From assembly GCA_019914945.1 (NCBI GenBank), contig CM034109.1:5456001-5520000 (forward strand): a stretch of DNA of 64,000 bases, read 5' to 3'. Shown here piece after piece: positions 12,605 to 41,314 of the stretch. The stretch is from Typha latifolia (taxonomy: Eukaryota; Streptophyta; Magnoliopsida; Poales; Typhaceae). The notes beneath the pieces are model-generated. The model ran no database searches, was not told where the DNA came from, and saw only the letters and a program-made list of their open reading frames with translations. The stretch's first letter is position 1. Every line of letters begins with the position of its first letter. The position numbers and the translations under genes are program-made.

Positions 12605-12900
12605 AAAAAGAAAAGAGAAGGAAAGAGAGGAGGAGATGGTTCACTGACGGTTCAATGATGGTAGAGGAGGCAATGGCGGCGGTCCAAGGTGGTCGGCATC
12701 GATATACCGAGAGGGAGAGACAACTCGAGAGAGAGGAGAGTGAGAGAGATCAATAAAGAGAGACCAGAAGAGAGAGAGTGGCGGTGGGGGAGTGGTGGCG
12801 CTTCGGCGGCGACGAGCCCACCGCGACTAGTTGGGGCATGTGGCGCCTCCTTCCCTATATGGCACATGATCGGTTGTGCCATGCACACGTTAAATTCTTT
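12350..12900 (-). repeat. Purine-rich segment related in reverse to the 7.2-kb LTR
   Basis: The segment is GA-rich (12400-12480, 12570-12640, 12700-12790) with a GC-rich stretch at 12780-12850. Read on the minus strand it echoes the middle of the solo LTR at 7219-8160: CTAGCATTATTGCAG at 12378 mirrors GCAATAATGCTGGG at 7739, and ACTGGCCAGCAAGCAACCAGC at 12509 recalls the GGCCGGCCGCTGGCTAGCCAGC area near 7590. It is probably a diverged opposite-strand copy. Borders are uncertain, and the ORFs here are low-complexity. Confidence 0.45.
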
Positions 12901-14239
12901 AATTACATTTAGAAGTGTAGCTATAATATTTTATAACGGTAAATTAGTGGACATAAATATTAGGAAATATACTGTACAATCTAGAGTTTTGTGTATAATT
13001 AAGTCAGCCCTATTTATGAGAGACTTGTATGTGCTAAAATATAGAAGATTGAAATGAACGTAGAGTTGTGTATGTGTAAAAGCTAAGGTTTTTGAAATGT
13101 TTACATTGAGGTAGAGTTATCAATCGTAAGTAGGATTCAACTGTAGCACTATGATCTGCTGAGGTTTTTTTTTTCAAAAAGAAAAGGGAAAAGTGTTAAA
13201 ATATGCCAACTTGTTTAAGAAGATAGCAAGGAAAGGAACAATATTAAGATTAAGGTTGTAAATCTTGGTTTTTAGTCTTCTTTTCTTATAAAGATTATGA
13301 ACCCTCGTGCCAATTCAAAGACTAGACAAATAAGCTAATCATTTCCGATAAGATGGACAATTAAACTAACACTGTCAAGAAATTGGACAATGTCAATAGG
13401 AGGATTCAGACCTATGGCCTATATCATGGGCTAGTAGAATCTAACAACTAGTCTACAGTGATCAGCCTGGTTTTATCTTAGATACCTACCCTTGGTTTTC
13501 GAACAAAAGGAGACTAAATCGCTATCAGGAGGTTAAAGTTTATAATGTGGAACAAGTGAAGTTTAATGTATGATCATTTAGGAGGACAATGTAATTTCTA
13601 AAAGATGTTTTAAGGATACTAATTTAAGCAGTTCAGGAAGAGAAATGGAAATAAGTTACTAGTAGAAAGGAAGAAAAGTAACTAGGAATCAGCTTTTGCC
13701 TTTAACTTTGGACTCTCTGATAGATATATCAGCGTTCAATGTTGGTCAAAGCTTGGATTCGATTTGCTTGTTAAAGGGGAAGATGTTGGTATCTTGCAAT
13801 ATGTAAAGCAAATGAGGTAACTTTGTACCCTCTCAAAACTAAAGAACTAGACAGACTCGAACAAGATTTGCCATCATTTATTCTAACAAAGATATCATTT
13901 TAAATTAACCTTTAAAGGAAATAAAGGAAAATAGAATAGCTTTGCCTCTGTACTGGAAGAGTCACTTCCAATGAGTTTGAAAAGCAACAGTATATGTCTC
14001 TAACCAATTTCCAGAACTGAAGATTAGCAGTACTATAAACCTTGTTCTTTATACTGGTCGGTTGGTTCAAAGAAAGTGGGCCTCAGAGGCAACCACATGG
14101 GGATGGAATATTACTATGGCTCATGGATCGTTTCTATTCAGCAGTAGTATCCATGAACATAAAGCATAAACTGAACGAACAAAGACACAAGATAATTTGG
14201 AAGCTTGATGTACCGGAGTGAATATATATATATATATAT
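12901..14239 (+). promoter_or_regulatory. Upstream region of the SEO gene
   Basis: No gene is seen. The end of this stretch would contain the SEO promoter and leader. A (TA)n run at 14222-14240 sits directly against the chosen start codon, so leader length and structure may vary between alleles. No TATA box distinct from that run could be assigned. Confidence 0.3.
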
Positions 14240-32548
<18,309 letters not shown>

Positions 32549-33360
32549 ATTAGGATTCAAAAAGACTTTTCTATCCTTTTTTGTCTTCTTATTCTTACTT
32601 TGTTCAAAGAGTCAATGAATTTTCTTACCTATGTGCTATACTAATATCTCAATTCATTTCTACAACAAAAAGTCTCTTCAAGAAAATTACCATATTTTGC
32701 TGGAAAAACTCAAGTATCAACGTTATCAAAGTTATTGTTGGGAATATAGTGGGACTGAAGATCCAAGTGTAAACAATAAACAATTATACAAATTCAAATC
32801 ATGATGCTATAGTTATGTATATGATCTGCAAAATAGATGATTTATTTTATAGGCATTTGGAACTACAATACTATTCCAAGGGGCCTCCTATCTTGCCTAC
32901 TAAGTAAGAACAACCCACAAGAACCACAATTTGGTGTTTCACAGTGATATGATATTAGCTAGAGTCTTGATTACCTTGCTTGTCTAAGAGTAATCTTTCC
33001 CTTTTTTGAGCAAATTTCTTTGGTTGCGATAGCTCCATCTTGCAAATTACTCATCAAACCACGCAATCTAGGTTGTTTTCTAGAATAAACTGCTATAGAG
33101 TTTGATTTCTGATTTATGCATCAGTGTCAACCATGTATGACCAAGGAAGTGAGATTTCAACATGTGGCAAGAGACACAAGATAGCAATATATAAAAAGGG
33201 AAATCCAGTTTTCTTACTATTATACAGCAAATAAGAGAAATTGGACAGAAAGACTCGAATAGTGAGTTAGTGAAGTATAACTAACATGGTACATCAAGAT
33301 TTCATTGAACTAAAGAGTGCACAACCTATGTAGGATGTAGCAGAAGATAGGGAGCTCTAG
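32549..33360. other. SEO 3' flank; no gene seen
   Basis: This stretch is AT-rich and probably includes the SEO 3' untranslated region. I see no polyadenylation signal strong enough to name, and no other gene. Confidence 0.45.
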
Positions 33361-33706
33361 GCGAAATAGCTTTTGAACAAGTCCTACAGATATGTCCATT
33401 ACACAAAGAAATTGCACCTATTCAAGATATGAATTATATTTGAAAGTTCTTTTAGATAAAATAGTAGGTCTAGAGTAACCTTATTATGAAATATAAGATT
33501 ATAATATTTATAACATTATAAGAGCACAGGCAAAATAGCTTTTGAACAAGTCCTACGGAAGTAATATGTCCATTACACAAAGAAATTGCACCTATTCAAG
33601 ATATGAATTATATTTGAAAGTTATTTTGGATAAAATAGTAGGTCTAGAGCAACCTTACTATGAAATATAAGATTATAAGATTATAATATTTATAACATTA
33701 TAACAT
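33361..33706. repeat. Tandem duplication, two units of about 170 bp
   Basis: Unit 1 starts at GCGAAATAGCTTTTGAACAA (33361) and unit 2 at GCAAAATAGCTTTTGAACAA (33530). Both run through ATTGCACCTATTCAAGATATG and end with TATTTATAACATTATAA. They differ by a few substitutions and small indels. Confidence 0.9.
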
Positions 33707-34368
33707 CAACCATATGGTAATCTTTAAGCATGATTCAAGTAGTAATTATATGCAAAAAGACAAACTATTAGGAATTGTTAACTGATAGCCAGGTCTTTTA
33801 CTTCTGCATTAGAGTACTCCTAAGTAAATGACAGAAATGTATAAAATTGGCATATTAATTGACAATAAGAGACTGCCTACTTGTTGATGGTTTCATTTAA
33901 CCTCAACCTGATATTTTTACTTGCTAAAACTCCATTATCTCATGCAACAATGGTCATGTTGGCAGCGTATCGAGCCTGCCGGCACAAGGGGTGCCACACA
34001 GTACCCATCCTCTCGCCTCCTAGCAGCATGATCAAAGAATCTTTTCGTTCACAAGTCAAGGCAAGTGGAACTCTTGAATATTTGATCAGAGAGAAGAAAA
34101 GTTGTCAGTGGTTCCGAGTTGGAAACAAAAAGTCGTCTAGCAATACCTTCAGTTAACTTTTTCGATCCAATTAACAGAGAACAAGACTATAAACCAAAGA
34201 TGTTGTATAAGCAACTACCCCTATACCAAAAGTATAGAGGCCGACGATGACACCTTAACCCAAGTCATCACCACTCGTTGTTGCCATCTTCCTCTTCACC
34301 CTCGTGTGCCCTAACCAGAAGAGGAAGAAGATGACGAGAGCAAGAGGGTGAGGTCAATGGCAAATACT

Positions 34369-34369
<1 letters not shown>
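33707..34369. other. Spacer; no recognised gene
   Basis: A 91-codon ORF on the plus strand (33881-34156) has no domain I recognise and lacks clear splice context. The rest is AT-rich. Confidence 0.35.

Positions 34370-34417
<48 letters not shown>
34370..34417. repeat. (CT)n microsatellite
   Basis: This is a pure CT run of about 48 bp between the SEO and SOBIR1-like genes. Confidence 0.95.
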
Positions 34418-34421
<4 letters not shown>

Positions 34422-34499
34422 GGGATTTGTGATAGGTGGAGCCTCTACTCTTGTGGCACAATCGATAAGTGTCATGACACGTGCCGTGCCAGTCTAATA

Positions 34500-34725
34500 A
34501 AATTTGGAGAAAAAATAAGATTATGAAATAACGCACAAACTCATTGTAGTTCATGCTGAATCAGCACCGGCGAGGAATGATCTCACACATCTATAAAATT
34601 TACCAAAATGATCTCACATATCTATAAAAATAAGTGATAAAGTTCGAAGAAAACATAAGATCATAAAATAGTGCACAAACTCATAGCAGTTCATGAATTA
34701 GCTCCAACGAGGAATGGATGAACTT
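34500..34725. repeat. Imperfect direct duplication of about 130 bp
   Basis: The phrases AAAATAAGATTATGAAATAACGC, CACAAACTCATTGTAGTTCATG and CGAGGAATG near 34510-34580 recur at 34655-34720 with changes. Between them, AATGATCTCACA-CATCTATAAAA is itself duplicated (34574 and 34607). Confidence 0.8.
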
Positions 34726-36790
34726 TTTCGAGGATAATGAAACTAGTTCAAAATTTAGGCCATGCCACAAGTACAACCATTCTTGATCTCATGTGATTTA
34801 CTTAGTTCCATGTATCCAAGATCGGTGCTTTTCTCAAACTAATATAGTTTGTTGCTCTATCTTAGTATGTTTAATAGTGTTCCAGGGAATTTTCTGCTAC
34901 TTGACTCCTCAATGGTGAGACTTGGTTTTGTGCATCTTATAATCACCTTTATCAAAGTTTAGATGTTGAAAACTCGACATAATGTGCCAGATCCAATCTC
35001 GAGACTAGCTAGTCAGCCTTTCCATGATTAATGGAGATAGTAATCTGGTTGAAATAATCCACTGGTACTCTCCATCCAACCAGGATTTTGAAGGTACTCA
35101 CATCCATACAAAGCCTTTGTTGTTATTATTTTGCATCACTAAGAACACCGGACTAATGTGGTGCATGCATATTAGCTACATGTCCAAATAAAGTAAGATG
35201 AAGCTCAAAAGTATACAGTTAAAAAGTCCTGTTTGACTATTTGCATAGTCTCTACACCCTTATATTTCAGGAGAAGCAAGAGACTAGGTTGGTATAAAAT
35301 CATCATTATGAATCCATGTTCTCCATCGCCTAGATGATGAATCTGTTAAATACTATTTGGACACCTAGGTAGATTTTTCTGTTAAATTTTGCAAAATATT
35401 CAGCTTGAAATGATGACTGCAGTCTGCCGACCTATAAATTCTGGAGGAATAGTATAAAGTATGCACTTAAGGGTTTGATCAAAGGTAGTCCTACTAAACA
35501 AATAGAGCTAAAATAGACTATTATGCACTGTGATGTCTGAGGAGTGCAGCTGAGCACATTAGAGGATCATCTGCCACCTCCATTAGTGTAAATTTCTAAT
35601 TTGGATCCTCCTGAGGTTCAATAGATAAGTGATTCTCAGTAGACTCATAGATGTCCTTCCAGTCAGCAGAAATTAGGTAGCAAAGTAACTCAACACGTCT
35701 CAGAAAGAAAAGAGGAAAAATGAAAACACTTCTGCCTTGGCTTCTTTCGGTTCATTAGGTCCATATATAACTACATAATGTATTGGCCAACTAATCCACA
35801 TAACTTCCCAGTTCAGATTAAAACCAAGATTCTAATTATCAGTTTCGGAATCAGGATTGGGTGCTTGAAAAAACGATAAGTATCGGTTATATCGGCCCTC
35901 CATTTCGGGCAAATCGGAGAGGGTATCGACTAAATCGGCCATATTGGCCAATCCATTTCGGCGATATGGATTGGGATCGACTGATACTTGAATCTATGAT
36001 CAAAACTGACATGTAAATACATCTAATTTAAATCCCTCAAAGGTCAAAAAAGAAAAAGTTTCAGTCTCGTCAGTAATTATTTTGAAGACTTCAGTATTCA
36101 AATGTAACTAACATAACTTGAAAAGAAATAAATGAAACCAAGTTTGTGGACAAGGACTATTTGGTTAACTACACATGGCAAATGCACAGATGCTAATCAG
36201 CCCAACTGAAAAAGGCAATTAATTGGCTCAGAGTGTGAGATTTAATTTAATTGCAGGTACTACATGCAAACCGTAAATATATATGGGTCAGTGAAATAGT
36301 TCAACCCCTTTTTGATATGGAAATAGCATGAGAGTATTAGAAAAGAACCAAAATGCCCATGCAGTTTCTCCTGCAAGTTTTTAACTATCTGCAAAGCTTT
36401 CAAGACATATTTGGATGTAAATCAAAATCAAGCTTGTGTCAATGGTCAACAAAGAGAGCAAGCCTCCTATTTTGTGGCAAGAGATTAAAAAATCCAAAAG
36501 TATGTAAAGAGATTATTAGCATACAAACTATAAATAATTACAAGCAAAATACATTGTCTTTAACAACTTCAATGCTGCATGCAAAGCGAACTCCTAGGGT
36601 TGAAGATTTGATTATTAGAAGTTAACTTATTTATAGAAATCTTCAAGTGAACCAGCTACTGAACTCTGAATTGTTCCTTATAGACTCAATCTAATAGGCA
36701 TTTGACATGGCATGAGTTATACAGAGGATGTGAATCTAAACATTGCACATTATGTCGATTCCTAAGTGCTTTAGTGAAATTTCTTATTAC
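34726..36790. other. Spacer with a CGG/ATCGG-rich short repeat at about 35.82-36.0 kb
   Basis: No gene is identified. The segment 35821-36005 (GTATCGGTTATATCGGCCC, CCATTTCGGGCAAATCGG, AATCGGCCATATTGGCC, CCATTTCGGCGATATGG) belongs to the same type of short CG-rich repeat as segments near 1.3, 23.64 and 28.25 kb. On the minus strand a short open stretch near 35765-35720 (VVIYGPNEPKEAKAEVF) looks protein-like, but I could not place it. Confidence 0.35.
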
Positions 36791-37440
36791 CATATAAGGC
36801 AGCTGACTCGTTCAAAGCTAATGCTCTTCCATCACTGCTGCAGTCATTACTCATCCAGAATACCCTGCAACATTCTTTAAATCCATTCGAACTCTTTCAT
36901 TTGCCTCTAATCAAAATTTGGTAGACTTAAACTACTGACATAGATATAACTGATTGATGGGATTTCACCTCACGCACACTAAGGTTTATAGGACTATCTT
37001 CCTTGATGACCTTTACCGGTTATGTTCTTCCTGCTCCCAACCCAATATATAGCTGCTCAACCATAACAACACGAGAAAATAATCGGAAATTATATTTCCA
37101 CCAAAGTAGTATATGACACAAAAATTTTCAAGCAAATTATATCTTAATTAGATTCTGACTAGTTCAACTTCTATAGTATATCGAACTAAAAGATCTCAAA
37201 AATTGTGATCTTTATTAATCTCTCAGCGCAATCATTTCCTAAGTTTCTACGCCGCAAACTCAATGTACAAATCACGCATCATGCAAGGCATAAATACAAA
37301 CTGCAATTCAGCAAGAGTTGCGTACCAAAATCTTGATCGCACTCTTCATCACCGATCCTTGCTCCTCCAATTTTGGTCATGGAGGGTTTCCAAGGGAGTG
37401 GATTGGGAAGGCGATTGGGGTTTTCCCGCCGTAGCGATGC
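36791..37440 (-). other. Possible remnants of an unidentified minus-strand gene
   Basis: Three short coding-like segments with plausible splice borders lie in order on the minus strand: MKSAIKIL ending at donor GTACGC (about 37350), LYIGLGAGRT-stop-PVKVIKEDSPINLSVRE (about 37055-36970), and VFWMSNDCSSDGRALALNESAALYG (about 36866-36800). The region 37330-37440 is GC-richer, like a gene start. The middle segment has a TAA stop, and the phases do not join cleanly. I do not recognise the protein; it could be a decayed gene or chance. Confidence 0.2.
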
Positions 37441-38137
37441 ATAATAGGAGCAGTAATTCCTTATGAATTTTAATTTAACTCAGACTATATTTTATAAATC
37501 ACATTTTATATTTTACCAATTTTATAATTTATATTTCGTAATTTTATAACCCGCCAACTCATTTTTTTCTTGTAATTATTATTTAACATCCTGATATTAT
37601 TATTTATCGGTATTTCAAAATTATTTTAAAATTTTCAAAAATAAAATATGAAGTATAAAATTGATAAAATATAAAATATAATTTATAAAATTCCCTACCT
37701 AAAATTAATCAAGCCCGCTGAATCTCCCCACAGTGGACCTTGGGATCCGTAGATGCTTAAGCTTGACTTTGACCTTAAGACCAAACTCCAGTAGACCAGC
37801 CTTCTCTATCCACATTAAGTTGCCTTAAACTTTGATACTCGAAGTTTCTGTCTATAATGTTCTAGCTACTGGAAGACGTAATACAAATACCATTTCAATT
37901 TGTGAAGAAAAAAGCAAGTCGCACTTTCCAATGTGAAACTTCCTTTGTCTCTCTCAGACATGGGAGGTCTAATAAGACCTAAAACTTACTGATGCCTTGC
38001 AGTATCTCAACGTGCAGAATTGCTTGTAGTGTACTACATTTGACCACGTCTATATATGACAGCATAAAGCTCTGATTAATTAATTGACACCATATGCTTA
38101 CTAGACTATGCATTGTGATCTCTGACCTTAGAATTCA
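37441..38137 (+). promoter_or_regulatory. Upstream region of the SOBIR1-like kinase gene
   Basis: The left part is strongly AT-rich (37490-37690). A TATA-like CTATATATGAC lies at about 38050, about 90 bp before the start codon, and is a reasonable core promoter candidate. No other motif could be supported. Confidence 0.4.
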
Positions 38138-39382
38138 ATGGCCTCACTTGTTCCTTTGTCCCTTCTCTTTCTCTCCCTAGCAACTTGTTGCATAGGTAGT
38201 CGAAGAACAACAACATTGGATCAAATCCATAGCTTCAAAACCTTAGATGAAGGGAGAAAAATCCTCGTCATGAAGTCTTATCTATGGAGCAATGATTCAG
38301 CTACACCTTCATCGGCCTCAGGATTTCACTTTCAACCTATAGCGTTTGCAATTGCCTTTCTTCTGCTCTTATTTTCCGCTCTCTTTTGTTGGAGAATCAA
38401 GAAGTATTGTGATAGGACTGCAGATGCTTGCAAGGAACAAGGTGATGATCCGGAGGTTACAGTGTTTAGCCCTACGATGAGGAGAACCGATTTCCGCACC
38501 ATCATCGACGAGCTTGAACAAGGCGGCCTCGTGGCGAACTGCGAGATGGTTGGCCGCGGCGGTTGCGGTGAGGTCTACAAGGTCGATCTATTTAATGGCG
38601 ATGAACGACTAGGTATTGCTATCAAGAAGATCGAAGTAAATTTCTCTAGCTATCAGCTGCGACAAGTAAGGAATGAAACCAAGATCGTAGGGCGCATGCG
38701 GCATCGCAACGTTCTCCCCTTACTAGCTCACGTTTCGCGAGCAAATCAACACTATCTCATCTACGAGTACATGAAAAATGGATCCTTGCATGATTTGCTC
38801 ACGTCCGTTGCAAAAGGGGATAAAGAGTTGCTATGGCAAGAGCGTTACAAGATAGCCATGGATGTTGCATGTGGTCTTGAGTACATGCACATGATGCATA
38901 AACCTTGTGTAGTCCATAGAGACATGAAGCCAGCCAACGTATTGCTTGAGGACAATCTAAATGCTAGAATTTCAGACTTCGGGCTAGCGAAATTGGTGCC
39001 AGATTGCGTCCTCACGGAGGCTAGCAGTTCAATTGTAGTTGGGACGATCGGATACATCGCTCCGGAGTACTTTCGCACGTCGTTGTGCACCGAAAAATGT
39101 GATGTTTATAGCTTTGGAGTGATCTTAGCAGTTCTTATCACTTGCAAATTTCCAAATGATGATTTCTTCCTGGATTCTGAGACGACCATGGTAGGATGGT
39201 TGAGGAATGTGATGAGCTCTGATGACCCAAAGGTGGCAATTGATCCGTGTTTGCTAGGGGAAGGGTTTGAGGAGCAGATGCTGCTGGTGTTAAAGATTGC
39301 TTTGTTCTGTACATATGATGACCCAAAAGAGAGGCCTAATAGTAGGGAAGTGCATCTTATGCTAGCCCAGGTAAAGCACTAG
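38138..39382 (+). CDS. SOBIR1-like receptor kinase lacking leucine-rich repeats
   Basis: SOBIR1 is the adaptor kinase that partners LRR receptor-like proteins at the plasma membrane in immunity. This single-exon ORF has 414 codons: a signal peptide (about 1-20), a short 45-residue outside segment, a membrane segment (66-85), and a complete kinase. Residues seen: Gly loop GRGGCGEVYK (139-148), lysine in AIKKI (K163), VVHRDMKPAN with HRD (260-262), DFG (280-282) and APE (308-310), so it is an RD kinase. SOBIR1-type signatures include LPLLAHVSR, YEYMKNGSL, SDDPKVAIDP and the ending EEQMLLVLKIALFC through KERPNS. Known SOBIR1 proteins are near 640 residues with an LRR ectodomain, which is missing here. 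It could be a truncated paralogue or a distinct kinase form; the intact frame suggests it is still expressed. Confidence 0.85.
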   Translation: MASLVPLSLLFLSLATCCIGSRRTTTLDQIHSFKTLDEGRKILVMKSYLWSNDSATPSSASGFHFQPIAFAIAFLLLLFSALFCWRIKKYCDRTADACKEQGDDPEVTVFSPTMRRTDFRTIIDELEQGGLVANCEMVGRGGCGEVYKVDLFNGDERLGIAIKKIEVNFSSYQLRQVRNETKIVGRMRHRNVLPLLAHVSRANQHYLIYEYMKNGSLHDLLTSVAKGDKELLWQERYKIAMDVACGLEYMHMMHKPCVVHRDMKPANVLLEDNLNARISDFGLAKLVPDCVLTEASSSIVVGTIGYIAPEYFRTSLCTEKCDVYSFGVILAVLITCKFPNDDFFLDSETTMVGWLRNVMSSDDPKVAIDPCLLGEGFEEQMLLVLKIALFCTYDDPKERPNSREVHLMLAQVKH

Positions 39383-41314
39383 CTTAAATTAAATCTCCAG
39401 AGTGTATTTGTTTCTTGTACAAATTGTAGAAGGTCTGCAAGCATTCAGTCAAAATGTTATTTGCTAGCCAAATTATAAAAGACAAATCTTTATACTTGGG
39501 ATTAGCAACAATCATCTTTCTTTTTACAAGTATGCATCAGCTGCCATTAATCTGAATGTGATACTATTCCATTGGCCTTATTTTAGGCCATGTAACAAAA
39601 CAACAGCTTATCTTAATACTAATTTATTAATAACTACCTTTTTTTCTCTCATCTTCCATCTAATTTTTTTATATTTGCCAATTATTATTCTACCCTTAAA
39701 AAGATCACTTTAATCAACTGTTATTTTAATCACTTTCTCTCTGTTTCTTTTCTCCTCTCCTCTCCTCGTATTTTTGTTATTTGCTACCTTTTGTGTCACA
39801 TTAAGTATAATAATTATACGGTTTACACAGCCAAATACTAAAATAGCCTAAATCAGTATAAGCTTTCTTATACAATTTTTATAAAAAAAATTGAATACAC
39901 CTAAACTAGTATTAAATTATTCCACAAGTGCATGCCCCAAGTTTTGTGAAAGGAGATTTTCTACGTAAAGCTGAATTTGCAAAGCATGCGAAAGGCAATG
40001 GCAAGAAATACACAAACCATACATTGTTCCAACAGAGGAATACACTTCTTGGAAATTGACTCTACTAATCAGTGACCGTTTATGATTCAACTGACATGGA
40101 CTATGGATATATAGCCACTTACTAATCAACATATTGACTGTCTTTAGATCGAATGCCTGCCTTTTGTCAGGAACCACAAGTACATGGACGTCCTTCAACT
40201 GGTGTTAACCAACAACTAATTCCAACATTTGCCCTGGAAAAGGAATGCAACCAAGGTAGAACTCTAGCTGTAAGACCGATTCTTAGTCACAGAGAAGCTC
40301 CCAAGACTTGCAAAGAATTTTATTTCCCAGAATCATTGTTAGAGAAGTAATTTTTTATCACACTAAATCTTGTCTGTAATATTAGTATATCTGATACTCT
40401 AGAGTACAGGAAATGCTATATCTTAACAACTGAGTAAAAAGTAAAAACATTTTCAAAGTCCTCCATTTTCTGATTCTAAATGGCAGTATGGCACACTAAC
40501 AAGTATTACTTAACCAAATTTTACTTTTGTAGTTCCACTTCTTCCATAAGTTCTATAAAGAAACTTAAAGATTTCTGACCCAGACTTGTGACAACCATTA
40601 ACAATCACTTCCTAAGATATGTTGGTTGCCAGTGGCATATCATGAAACCATCAATTACTTGAAATTTGAAATAGGGACCTGGACCTGCTCAACTGTGATT
40701 TAGGTCCTCAGTATGTCATCACAAACTAATGGTCCCCATTTACATTTGATGCTAGCCAATGGAAAAGTAGATTATGCTTCTGAGGATCCACTTAAGGAAA
40801 TTCAAATGTTTGCAGAAGTTGCATTAATGCAATGGTATGAAGAACCAGGCACCCCATGGATCCTTTATCAGAGTAAAGCAATATGATGACAGAAAATTTG
40901 TGAGATTGTAGGCTACATGCTTGCACATCATCATCAAATCTTAAATTAAAATAATTTTTTGAAGTCTGATGATTGTTTTCTTCCAACATTCTTCACTCAT
41001 CAACATCACGACAGAGTTACTTTAGGAATAACTTGCAGAAGTACAGATATTGTTTTACTTAATCTTTTGAGGATGTACGGGAACCTTACTTAGGGACAAA
41101 TAAAGGGATGAAATGACACATCACAGCTGCACTGGTATGGCATAATGGATACTTTTCCATTGTCATATTGGATGAGAACAAAATTTAAATTAAAAAATAT
41201 CTGGAAAATGGTTTTTAGCAATTTTATCTGCTCAAATTTATTTCCAGAATACCAGTCAAACTGGCTGGACTTAAAAGTTGGCATATTAGTAGAGAATTCC
41301 AGTTTTAAATTACC
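39383..41314. other. Convergent spacer between SOBIR1-like and CENP-X genes
   Basis: The 3' ends of both genes fall here. An unrecognised 65-codon ORF on the plus strand (40153-40350, MPAFCQEPQVHGRPS) has ordinary composition but no known domain. No transposon borders were seen. Confidence 0.4.

Noticed and set aside
12490..13057. Arg/Glu-rich ORFs on both strands
   Set aside because: They are from purine-rich repeat sequence, with no conserved segment.
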